Shown: piece by piece, positions 1 through 6,569 of the stretch
How positions within the stretch are numbered: position 1 is the first letter of the stretch
Layout: the number at the start of each line of letters is the position of its first letter
Translations under genes and position numbers: made by a program
The notes under the pieces: generated by a model
Databases searched by the model: none
What the model was told of the DNA's origin: nothing
The model's input: the letters and a program-made list of their open reading frames with translations, nothing else
From: a virus
Length of the DNA stretch: 32,957 nt
Direction: 5' to 3' (one strand)
Virus record (IMG/VR): IMGVR_UViG_3300027797_000079
Coordinates: 1 to 32,957 of that record

Positions 1-852
1 GAACTCAATACGTCTGCGTGCGATCTCAGCGTAGTCAGCATTGAGTTCTGCGCCGATGAAGTCACAACCGTGACGCATCGCCACGACTGCGACTGTGCCT
101 GACCCTGTGAACGGGTCTAGCACTAAGTCATTATGTTGACTAGATGCGATTACGCATGGCTCTACAAGTGCTTCGGGCATGACTGCGAAATGCGCACCTT
201 TGAACGGTTTCGTGTTGATAACCCAGACGCTGCGCTTGTTTCGTAGGCCGTCTTGCCTTGTCAGGTTGCTGGTAACGCCTTTGCCGTGAACAACCCTCTG
301 TGTGCCGTTTCGTGTCTCGTGGCCAACGATGACGTTACCTGCTGTTGCACCAGCAGCCTTGCGTTGCGCCCATGTTGCACCAGGTTCAGTTTTGACTGGC
401 TCAGCGATTGCTTTGTGGTTGAAGTAATAGCGTGCAGACTTTGACAACAAGAATACATATTCGTGCGATTTAGTGCACCTGTCGGTCACCGATTCAGGCA
501 TCGGATTCAGTTTCGCCCACACGATATCTTGACGCAACAGCCAACCATCTGCCTGCAACGCCAATGCAACTCGCCAGGGAATACCTGCCAGTTGCTTGCC
601 TGGCAAGTAAGTGTCGCCAAGGTTGAGCCACAGCGTACCGTCGTCTCGCAGCACACGCCTCACTTCAGCAAACACGCTAACCATCTCAGCGACATACGCA
701 TCTGGTGTCTGCTCTAGTCCAATCTGTTTGGTTTCACCATAGTCACGCAATCCCCAGTATGGTGGACTGGTGATACAGGTTTGAACACATTGATCGGGCA
801 ACTCTCGCAATCGCTGGCGCACATCGCCCAGCAAGATCGTCGCATTTGTCAT
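1..852 (-). CDS. DNA adenine-N6/cytosine-N4 methyltransferase, 5' part (split by window edge)
   Basis: Transfers methyl from S-adenosylmethionine to an exocyclic amino group of adenine or cytosine in DNA. Reading leftward from ATG at 852, the protein has the catalytic motif SPPY at residues 29-32 (context TSPPYWGLRDYG) and the cofactor motif DPFTGSGT at residues 246-253. Motif IV before motif I is the beta-class order. SPPY is compatible with either N4-C or N6-A specificity, so the target base is not decided. The start overlaps the resolvase-like gene's stop (ATGA, 852-849). The frame is open to base 1. Across the terminal repeat it continues at 32831 and stops at 32793, giving about 295 aa. 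No restriction enzyme gene is adjacent, so self-protection or epigenetic marking of phage DNA is more likely than a restriction system. Confidence 0.93.
   Translation of the reverse strand, partial: MTNATILLGDVRQRLRELPDQCVQTCITSPPYWGLRDYGETKQIGLEQTPDAYVAEMVSVFAEVRRVLRDDGTLWLNLGDTYLPGKQLAGIPWRVALALQADGWLLRQDIVWAKLNPMPESVTDRCTKSHEYVFLLSKSARYYFNHKAIAEPVKTEPGATWAQRKAAGATAGNVIVGHETRNGTQRVVHGKGVTSNLTRQDGLRNKRSVWVINTKPFKGAHFAVMPEALVEPCVIASSQHNDLVLDPFTGSGTVAVVAMRHGCDFIGAELNADYAEIARRRIEF
4..129. repeat. Terminal direct repeat, left copy
   Basis: These 126 bases recur exactly at 32832-32957, the end of the window. Bases 2 and 3 differ from the equivalent bases 32830-32831, which looks like a contig-edge artefact. 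The repeat lies inside a methyltransferase gene whose frame continues correctly through the joined copies. This supports a circular assembly or a terminally redundant genome. It does not by itself distinguish headful from cohesive-end packaging. Confidence 0.95.
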
Positions 853-1190
853 CGTTCTGTTTCTTTCAATAAGTCAACCCATACACGGCATGTGGTGAGT
901 GCGTACCACTGGTCAACATCTGTTGTACCTCGACGTTTGATGATCACCACACCTGTATCGGCTTTGCTGTTGGCCATTTCCACTTCTAATTCTGCAATGA
1001 ACTCGGCCAGTGTGTGCTTGCCGTGGTTTTTCACTTCAATGCACACACCAGGTACGCCATCAATATCGCCTACGTCGTCGTTCCTACCTGCACCATATGC
1101 ACGTTCTGCATGTATGTAGCCTTTAGTGCGTAGCCATTGCACTGTCTGTCGTTCGGCAGCGTCGCCTTTGCGTTTCTGCGGGTTCATCAT
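849..1190 (-). CDS. PD-(D/E)XK nuclease, Holliday-junction-resolvase-like
   Basis: A 113-aa protein resembling small archaeal Hjc-type resolvases and related phage PD-(D/E)XK nucleases. Such enzymes cut branched DNA made during replication and recombination and help resolve it before packaging. Visible active-site features are Glu13 in the first helix, GDID around Asp42, and the I-E-V-K core with Glu52 and Lys54. It overlaps the cytosine methyltransferase stop by 4 bp and is overlapped by the next methyltransferase start, so it is translationally coupled within the replication operon. Two adjacent ATGs (1190 and 1187) are possible starts. It could instead be a VRR-NUC-like nuclease. The fold call is firmer than the substrate. 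Confidence 0.75.
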   Translation of the reverse strand: MMNPQKRKGDAAERQTVQWLRTKGYIHAERAYGAGRNDDVGDIDGVPGVCIEVKNHGKHTLAEFIAELEVEMANSKADTGVVIIKRRGTTDVDQWYALTTCRVWVDLLKETER

Positions 1191-2641
1191 TCGTCGTTTC
1201 GGGATGTTTCATCTACACATTGGGCCATGAGACTGACTGACTCAACAACAACATGCGACGATTTAGATTCTCCTGCGCGCAAGGCATTTTTAATTTCTTG
1301 ATGTGTCCAGTTCTCCTCTTTCATTGACATCGGTTCAAAAAGATTGGATGAAAAAAGGTGTATTGTTTTTCCTTCGTTGTCGTCTGCACCGCATATTTCA
1401 ACGCTGTTTAAAATGGGAACAGTAGTCATTTCCCTGTCATGGTTGCTGTCTGTTGTGATCAGAATTTTTTTGAGGTGTTTAGCGATGAACCTGGCGACGG
1501 GTGTGGCGACACCGTTGCCGCATTGTTTGTATCTGTGGGTGTCGGCTTGTTCTGTCCCGTCAGATTTCCAGCGGGTATGGTCGTCGGGCCATCCCATGAG
1601 CCTTTCGCATTCCAGTGGTGTGAGCCGACGTACAGCAAGATGATGTTCTATTGGTTGCGCAATAAAATCGCTACTGCTGGCGTGATTGGTACGCAGTGTG
1701 CTAGGTATGGTGTTGATCACATCATTGAGCGCATCGTACATGATTAGTTCGGCGAGCATTGGTACCTGTCCACCACCTGTACCCATGCGCTGTTTAAGCG
1801 TAGGAACAGTGTCAGTATCCATGCGGAAATCGTCGTGACGTGTACCGTCAAACACAAATGGTGGTTGCGGTTGAACAATGGCGTTAGTTGAGTTATGTTG
1901 ACCCTGCCAACCATGACCAAAACCTCTGAGGGTTGACGCAACTTGAGAACCATCTATCTGAGTGGCTTCTCCATCCCGCCATTGACCACCTGAATCAATG
2001 CCTGACGTAGCAGATCGGGCAGCGTCTTGTCGCGCCTTTCGGCCCTTCGCAAAATCCCCTCTGCTGCCTTCGGCGATAGGTAGTAGCGGGTCGGGACATC
2101 GCTCGCTGGTTGCAGGATCAAAGATAGCGACGACAAAAATGCGGCGTCGTCGTTGGGGCACTCCGAAATACTGCGCATCGAGCACTGACCAGTGGATGTC
2201 CACCGCCCCGATGTCAGCCAGCGTGTCGAGGACTGCGCCGAAATCTGCGCCATTATTTGATGAGAGGGCGCCAGGGACATTTTCCCAAACGACGATTCGG
2301 GGGTAAACAGATTTAGTTGCATTTCGCATCTCCTGGATGATTCGTGTGGCTTCATAGAACAATGATGATTTTGTGCCGTCTAACCCTGCACGCTTTCCTG
2401 CTACTGAAAGATCCTGACATGGTGAACCGAATGTCAACACATCACATGGCGGTATTTCTGCACCGTTGACATCTTGAACATCGGACCATTTTGGTACTTC
2501 TGGCCAATGTTTGGCAAGAATGTTTTGACAGTGTTTGTCCCATTCAACCTGAAACACACAGTCGTACATCTCCTGGTCAAACCCCATGTCAAAACCGCCC
2601 ACGCCTGAAAAAAGTGAGCCGTATTTCAGTTTCGTTGTCAT
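1187..2641 (-). CDS. DNA cytosine-5 methyltransferase (first copy)
   Basis: A 484-aa C5 methyltransferase. Motif I is FSGVGGFDMG near residue 11, motif IV is GSPCQDLS with catalytic Cys75, motif VI is ENV at 120-122, and motif VIII is QRRRR at 163-167. A variable target-recognition region follows, then motif IX (RRLTPLECERLMGWP, from about 338) and motif X (CGNGVATPVA, from about 374). The start at 2641 is chosen because MTTKLKYGSLFSG begins the conserved fold and overlaps the WhiB stop by 4 bp; upstream in-frame ATGs would run deep into WhiB. About 84 residues follow motif X in the same frame without recognisable similarity, with an internal Met near residue 405 that could mark a fused small gene. 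The stretch 2322-1954 is also open in the +1 frame (separate entry). Confidence 0.95.
   Translation of the reverse strand: MTTKLKYGSLFSGVGGFDMGFDQEMYDCVFQVEWDKHCQNILAKHWPEVPKWSDVQDVNGAEIPPCDVLTFGSPCQDLSVAGKRAGLDGTKSSLFYEATRIIQEMRNATKSVYPRIVVWENVPGALSSNNGADFGAVLDTLADIGAVDIHWSVLDAQYFGVPQRRRRIFVVAIFDPATSERCPDPLLPIAEGSRGDFAKGRKARQDAARSATSGIDSGGQWRDGEATQIDGSQVASTLRGFGHGWQGQHNSTNAIVQPQPPFVFDGTRHDDFRMDTDTVPTLKQRMGTGGGQVPMLAELIMYDALNDVINTIPSTLRTNHASSSDFIAQPIEHHLAVRRLTPLECERLMGWPDDHTRWKSDGTEQADTHRYKQCGNGVATPVARFIAKHLKKILITTDSNHDREMTTVPILNSVEICGADDNEGKTIHLFSSNLFEPMSMKEENWTHQEIKNALRAGESKSSHVVVESVSLMAQCVDETSRNDE
1954..2322 (-). CDS. Candidate overprinted ORF inside the first C5 methyltransferase (+1 frame)
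   Basis: A 122-aa frame lies wholly inside the methyltransferase gene, shifted +1 and covering its residues about 107-230. A GGAG sequence at 2330-2333 sits 7 nt before the ATG at 2322. The N-terminus (MQLNLFTPESSFGK) and C-terminal half (TRYYLSPKAAEGILRRAER) are non-random, and from memory resemble short phage proteins found with Dcm genes that carry an LSxKAxxGILRRAExR motif. The middle part looks less protein-like. It may be a genuine overlapping gene, a remnant, or a conserved by-product of methyltransferase codon usage. No function is known to me. Confidence 0.45.
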   Translation of the reverse strand: MQLNLFTPESSFGKMSLAPSHQIMAQISAQSSTRWLTSGRWTSTGQCSMRSISECPNDDAAFLSSLSLILQPASDVPTRYYLSPKAAEGILRRAERRDKTLPDLLRQALIQVVNGGMEKPLR

Positions 2642-3012
2642 TCGTCGCCCTCGTCGTTTGTCTCGTCGCCTGTGAGATTCCAGCCCATGATTTTGTCTTG
2701 TTGTCTCCTTTGTCGGTTGCGACATGAGACGCATATGCATGTTGTGGCGTTTCCGCCTGAGATTAGATGTCGGTAGATCTGTCGTTGTCGGCTTGTCATT
2801 CCTGCAGCGAATGCGTACGGCAGTGGGTCTATTGTCGACTCTGCCGCCCAAGCCAAACATTGGTCAAAAACTGTGCACTGTTTGCAATATTCGTTTGCTT
2901 TGTCTTGCTCTGCTTGTCGCATTTCACGGTGCAGTGGCTCAAACATGTCTCGGTTGTAGCCTGTGCCTGGTATCTTACAGTTTGCGTTGTCCATCCAGTT
3001 GAGGTTCACCAT
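2638..3012 (-). CDS. WhiB-like iron-sulfur regulator (replication operon)
   Basis: A 124-aa WhiB-family protein. WhiB proteins bind a [4Fe-4S] cluster and act with the host primary sigma factor; phage copies can dampen host WhiB genes or help exclude superinfecting phages. The four cluster cysteines are Cys12, Cys43, Cys46 and Cys52 in the classic C...CxxCxxxxxC spacing. PYAFAAGM (67-74) stands where WhiB proteins have the G[VI]WGG turn. A second cysteine group follows at Cys94, Cys96 and Cys99 in a basic tail. I chose ATG 3012 because WhiB folds begin just before the first Cys, but ATG 3039 (nine residues longer) is possible and neither has a strong Shine-Dalgarno. It is coupled to the methyltransferase by an ATGA overlap. 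Confidence 0.85.
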   Translation of the reverse strand: MVNLNWMDNANCKIPGTGYNRDMFEPLHREMRQAEQDKANEYCKQCTVFDQCLAWAAESTIDPLPYAFAAGMTSRQRQIYRHLISGGNATTCICVSCRNRQRRQQDKIMGWNLTGDETNDEGDE

Positions 3013-3133
3013 CTCTATGCTGTTGAGTTTGCTTTTCATAGAATGTGATCAACTGGTATAGGAGTGATGCGTCGTCTTGGCCTTTCGGCACGACACGTTT
3101 GAGATATTCGGCTGTCAGGTGATTGATGTTCAT
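2975..3133 (-). CDS. Small hypothetical protein, 52 aa
   Basis: A short frame between the ssDNA-binding-protein gene and WhiB, ending in TAA and overlapping the WhiB start region by 38 bp. It begins MNINHLTAEYLKRVVPKGQD and looks like a small helical, charged protein. It fills an otherwise empty 150-bp stretch in a genome with almost no gaps. I see no strong ribosome-binding site; the ATG sits just after a long hairpin (3141-3178) that could control its access. Function not recognised. Confidence 0.5.
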   Translation of the reverse strand: MNINHLTAEYLKRVVPKGQDDASLLYQLITFYEKQTQQHRDGEPQLDGQRKL

Positions 3134-3140
3134 GTTGAGA

Positions 3141-3178
3141 GCCACCAGCGCCCAGTGGGGGAACTGTGCGCTGGTGGC
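3141..3178 (-). terminator. Long intercistronic hairpin after the SSB-like gene
   Basis: An 11-bp perfect stem (GCCACCAGCGC with GCGCTGGTGGC) is extended inward by a 4-bp CAGT/ACTG pairing after one mismatch. It lies 12 nt below the SSB-like stop codon. No U-tract follows, so it is better read as an RNA-stability, attenuation or weak termination element than as a standard intrinsic terminator. Confidence 0.55.
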
Positions 3179-3189
3179 AGTTCACTTTC

Positions 3190-3591
3190 TCACCAGATGT
3201 CGTCTGCAGCGACTGCAGGTGCACCAGGCTCTAGTTTCGCCTTGTACAACTTCGGTGCATTGAATCCTTTTTGCTTGGGTTCACCGAGTGCAGTGTGCTT
3301 CACTGTGAGTTTGCAACCGAGCAGGCTGCTGATCTTCGCTGCGTTAGCAGCGTCACGGATTGCGGTCACCATCTGACCACGCACCCACAACGACTGCTGT
3401 GTGCCATCAACGTCGAGATCAAAAACCCACACGTGCTTCGGGTCGCCGTTAGACCAACGGCGAATCTCGCCATCCATCTCACGATCTTCAAGTTTGCGTG
3501 CATTGATGACCTTGCCTGTTACGGCATCGCCAACTGATGCGAGTTTCACCGCTGGAAGGCTACTGCCCTGTGCGAGGAAGTCGTCTGACAT
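3190..3591 (-). CDS. Probable single-stranded-DNA-binding protein
   Basis: A 133-aa protein with the look of a small OB-fold phage SSB: an N-terminal VGDAVTGKVI strand region, alternating beta-strand residues with conserved aromatics (HVWVFDLDVDG, LWVRGQM), and an acidic, tryptophan-ended tail (AADDIW). That tail recalls the DDDIPF-type tip that SSBs use to recruit partner enzymes. It would protect ssDNA during replication and recombination. It follows the RecB-like nuclease by 16 bp, a natural recombination pairing. AGGAG at 3599-3603 supports the ATG at 3591. The assignment rests on fold-like features and context, not on a full motif match. Confidence 0.6.
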   Translation of the reverse strand: MSDDFLAQGSSLPAVKLASVGDAVTGKVINARKLEDREMDGEIRRWSNGDPKHVWVFDLDVDGTQQSLWVRGQMVTAIRDAANAAKISSLLGCKLTVKHTALGEPKQKGFNAPKLYKAKLEPGAPAVAADDIW

Positions 3592-3607
3592 TTCGTTTCT
3601 CCTGGTT

Positions 3608-5002
3608 CTATTGGTTGAGTTGTTGATATAACTTGATTGCTTGATCTACAGTCAGCAGGCTGAGTGCCTCGCCGACTGTCGTCCCAGTGCCACCGTTAGA
3701 GATGACTACAGCGAGCGGATTCGGTTGATCTGCCAGCAGTATCATCGCACGTGCGATCTCAAAACGTCGTACGCTCGGTGTGGCAGTGAGCGAGACAGAT
3801 TGGCCTGATTCGCTTGCCTCTTTAGCCCACGCCTCTAAGATCTTACGTTTGGCGGTTGGTAACGCTTTTATTGTACTACGCAGCGCATCAATGTCTGTAT
3901 TATCCATCAGATGCCCTTCGTCTAGTTTCTTCTTGGTACTCCGCTTGCCTTCCTTTGGCTTCTGCTGCACTGGTTGCGGTTCAGGTAGGAACGGCATGCT
4001 GTGCAACGCTTCAGCGGATTCTACGATCTTGGTGATCTTGTCAAGTTCTGCACTGGTCTGATCGTTAGACTGCTTGAACGTTGGCACTTCGTCAGGCCAA
4101 AAAGCAACCAGCGTGTTCATGTGGCCTGCTTCAACGAGTGCACCGACACGTGACTTCAATAGTGCTCGTCGCTCGACGATTGGCTCTGCAGCAGGCGACA
4201 CTGAAACAGGCGCTAATGGCACGAGTTTAGCGACCTTTGGTGTAGATTTCTCAGCGACACGGATAGCCTGCGACAGATCAGCGAGTTTAAGAGCCTCACG
4301 CAGATCAATCTCGTAGAGAGTGCACGTGTCTGACTGTGCAGGCAAGTGTGCGATGTATGCCACATCTAGATCTACGTTCGGCAGTGCTTTGCGTTCACCA
4401 GTAGCGACATCGTACTCAACTGCTGTAGCATACAAGGCCAACTGCACCATGTAGGCGAGCGGCTTGGGTGAGATGGACTTGCCTGTCTTCTTATCCACGG
4501 CGATCAGTTTGCCATCGCTGGTGCGCATGAGGAAGTTGTCACCTGAACCTGCTGCCTCGTAATGATCGTTGACCAGTCGCAGTTCTACCATCTCAGGTAG
4601 GACTTCTAGCCCGAACTGGTCGAGCGTGTCGTACCACGCTTGCATATACGGCAAGAAGTTGCTAGGTACGGCATCTCTACCAAGCATACCTTGGTCTACT
4701 TGTGCGAGCACTTCATGTATCGCAGTGCCTGTGTTCGCTGCACGACTCGCACCACCTGCGTCTAACATCTGCTGTGCGAGATCGTCGAGTTTGCGATCAT
4801 CTGCTTTGTGTGCAGAGGCGAGTTGCATCAGGTCAGGGCGTGCCACTGCACCTGCGACCATCGTGCGCAGTTTCCACTTGGTGAGACCTGTTTGGTTCTC
4901 CAGGTTTTGCCCGTAACTGCTGATACGTGTGTATGGTTTGAGTGAACCGTCTGCTTGTATGATCGTGGGTCTGCCCCAGCGATCTCTGTTGAAGTCTGAC
5001 AT
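3608..5002 (-). CDS. RecB-like PD-(D/E)XK exonuclease
   Basis: A 464-aa nuclease of the RecB/Cas4-like superfamily, likely making or trimming ssDNA ends for recombination-coupled replication. Signature elements are GTAIHE (His96), GSGD (Asp155), IAVDKKTGK (Asp170, Lys172) and the QxxxY helix QLALY (Gln187, Tyr191). Only one cysteine occurs in the catalytic region, so it lacks the four-Cys iron-sulfur clamp of true Cas4. The C-terminal 200 residues form a low-similarity region with a Lys/Pro-rich linker and a helical end. GGGAG six nt before ATG 5002 fixes the start; the longer open frame to 5221 would overlap the muramidase-like gene. The SSB-like gene follows directly. Confidence 0.8.
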   Translation of the reverse strand: MSDFNRDRWGRPTIIQADGSLKPYTRISSYGQNLENQTGLTKWKLRTMVAGAVARPDLMQLASAHKADDRKLDDLAQQMLDAGGASRAANTGTAIHEVLAQVDQGMLGRDAVPSNFLPYMQAWYDTLDQFGLEVLPEMVELRLVNDHYEAAGSGDNFLMRTSDGKLIAVDKKTGKSISPKPLAYMVQLALYATAVEYDVATGERKALPNVDLDVAYIAHLPAQSDTCTLYEIDLREALKLADLSQAIRVAEKSTPKVAKLVPLAPVSVSPAAEPIVERRALLKSRVGALVEAGHMNTLVAFWPDEVPTFKQSNDQTSAELDKITKIVESAEALHSMPFLPEPQPVQQKPKEGKRSTKKKLDEGHLMDNTDIDALRSTIKALPTAKRKILEAWAKEASESGQSVSLTATPSVRRFEIARAMILLADQPNPLAVVISNGGTGTTVGEALSLLTVDQAIKLYQQLNQ

Positions 5003-5024
5003 TGATATCTCCCTTGTTAGTTGT

Positions 5025-5612
5025 TTAGTTGCACTTGATAGACCACGGTGTCCAACCGCATTGACCGTTCTGCTCTCTTGCACTCCACAATCGGTATGCA
5101 AACAGCAGGTTGTTGTATGGGCTGAACATATCGTCAGGGTGACTGAATCCCATCTCTGCCAGCCAGTCAGTGTGTATCTGATTGATCTGTGTGAGGCCTG
5201 CATCGTGTCCATTCCAGGCATCTGTAGTGCAGCGTGATTCTTTCCACATCACACGGCTCAATGTCGGCCATTGTTCTTCACTCCAACCTGCTTGTATCGC
5301 CATGTCGTGGTACTCACCACACTGGCCGTAAATGGCTGGGTCTAATGGTGCAACAGTTGTGCTGGTCGACGTTGTTGATGATGCGCTGAGTTCAGCGGCA
5401 CGATCTGCTTGCTGTTGCGGTGTCAATTCACCAAGTGTGATCGTTGACGGTGTGACTATCGTGGTGGTTGTCGCACTTGGTTGATCTGTGATGAGTTCAA
5501 CGGTGATGACACCGTAGAGTGTCGCTGCGATACCGAGCGGTAGTGCTATTTTCCTGTAGAGCCGAAACCTGATGTGCCTCGTTCGCTGTCGTTGAGTTCT
5601 GCTTGTATCCAT
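5025..5612 (-). CDS. Membrane-anchored lytic-transglycosylase/lysozyme-like protein
   Basis: A 195-aa protein: a strongly basic N-terminus (residues 1-21), one membrane segment (about 21-38), a Ser/Thr/Pro-rich linker (45-90), then an SLT/lysozyme-like domain. Glu125 in the KES motif is the expected catalytic acid, followed by GLTQIN (139-144) and NNLLFAYRLW, typical of transglycosylase SLT domains. The layout predicts a muralytic domain held outside the membrane. GAAAGG before ATG 5612 supports that start even though it overlaps the dUTPase end by 67 bp. It lies in the nucleotide/replication operon, far from the M15 endolysin, so an early wall-remodelling or accessory lysis role is possible. 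Confidence 0.8.
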   Translation of the reverse strand: MDTSRTQRQRTRHIRFRLYRKIALPLGIAATLYGVITVELITDQPSATTTTIVTPSTITLGELTPQQQADRAAELSASSTTSTSTTVAPLDPAIYGQCGEYHDMAIQAGWSEEQWPTLSRVMWKESRCTTDAWNGHDAGLTQINQIHTDWLAEMGFSHPDDMFSPYNNLLFAYRLWSAREQNGQCGWTPWSIKCN

Positions 5613-6394
5613 GTTAGGCCTTTCGTAGTTAGGTTGAATGGGACTATTTGAGCGATACGGTCATTAGGTTCTATAATCTGTGGTTCGTTGCTGATGTTCC
5701 AGCAACATGCGTACAGTTCGCCACGATAGCCAGCGTCAATGACCGACGGTGCGACGAAAAGTTTACGTGAGAACGAACTGCTTCTGCCGAGAATCATGAA
5801 CCACATGTCGTCAGGCAGTTGCACTGCGATCTTAGAGCGCACGTTGGCGAAAGCACCTGCAGGTATGATCAGTGACTTGTCATCACTGTAGTACAGGTCA
5901 AAACCTGCGTCGCCGTCTTTGCCTGGTTTTGGTGCTCTGCCTTCGCCTGACCACTTTGCAACTTGCGATGGTCGACGTGTCAGTGGCATGCCGATGTTGA
6001 GAGCACGCACCACTGCACGCACATCATTGACAACTGCAACTCTGTCTAACGATTCTAGGTGTGACAGCATCGCTGACGTGCGCACCTCAATATCAGTGAC
6101 AACAACAACGATCTTGCCCAGGTCTACTGCTGCCTGCATCTCCATCGGCACACCGATGGTTTTGGTGTCTTTCGGCAGGATTGCGACCACTGCATCACAT
6201 TGTGTCAGTGCGTATTGGTTCACTGCTTGTATCGTTGGGCCGTCAATGCGGTTGGTACTCCACGCTCGTTGTGGTTCGTAGGTCGTATGGCCTGCGCTGA
6301 CTAGCCCAGATTTGATGTACTCGGCTCGTTCATTGAGTGTGCTGCGTGCTGGTTGATCTGTGTGGTCAATAGGTCGTGCGATGTAGATGTGCAT
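5546..6394 (-). CDS. Nucleoside 2-deoxyribosyltransferase-like / dUTPase fusion
   Basis: A 282-aa two-domain enzyme. Residues 1-130 resemble the nucleoside 2'-deoxyribosyltransferase/Rcl group: IYIARPID at the N-terminus, CDAVVAILP (66-74) and a GVPMEMQ segment (81-87) where the family's catalytic Glu sits. Residues 155-282 are a trimeric dUTPase with all five motifs: DAGFDLYYS (162-170), GRSSSF (203-208), the VIDAGYRGEL region (218-227), RIAQIVPF (246-253) and RGTSGFGSTG (272-281). The dUTPase hydrolyses dUTP to dUMP, preventing uracil in DNA. The first domain would cleave or exchange bases on deoxyribonucleosides or their monophosphates. AGAGG 5 nt before ATG 6394 and the stop of the preceding gene 1 nt away set the start. 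Confidence 0.85.
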   Translation of the reverse strand: MHIYIARPIDHTDQPARSTLNERAEYIKSGLVSAGHTTYEPQRAWSTNRIDGPTIQAVNQYALTQCDAVVAILPKDTKTIGVPMEMQAAVDLGKIVVVVTDIEVRTSAMLSHLESLDRVAVVNDVRAVVRALNIGMPLTRRPSQVAKWSGEGRAPKPGKDGDAGFDLYYSDDKSLIIPAGAFANVRSKIAVQLPDDMWFMILGRSSSFSRKLFVAPSVIDAGYRGELYACCWNISNEPQIIEPNDRIAQIVPFNLTTKGLTWIQAELNDSERGTSGFGSTGK

Positions 6395-6395
6395 G

Positions 6396-6569
6396 TCAGC
6401 CTCTGTAGATTCGTACTTTGGTTGGGTTCGGTTTGACGACGACTGTCTTGCCTGGTTGCTCGACGTGTTGCTCAATGTCACTGGTGTCGGCTGCCTGTTG
6501 TGCCAAGTTCAGCGTTGTCGCCAGTGGGAACTTGGGCTGGTAGTGCCAGGTTGATCGTTGTGTGTTCAT
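6396..6569 (-). CDS. Small hypothetical protein, 57 aa
   Basis: A 57-aa protein between the MazZ-like and dUTPase genes. It overlaps the upstream stop by 4 bp (ATGA at 6569) and ends 1 nt before the dUTPase start. GGAG lies 10 nt upstream of this ATG; the alternative ATG at 6578 is only 1 nt from it, too close. Composition is polar with a basic, proline-containing end (VKPNPTKVRIYRG). No domain recognised. Coupling to both neighbours suggests it is truly translated. Confidence 0.6.
   Translation of the reverse strand: MNTQRSTWHYQPKFPLATTLNLAQQAADTSDIEQHVEQPGKTVVVKPNPTKVRIYRG

Noticed and set aside
3608-5002. Calling the nuclease Cas4
   Set aside because: The four cysteines of the Cas4 iron-sulfur clamp are absent and there is no CRISPR array; RecB-like nuclease is safer.
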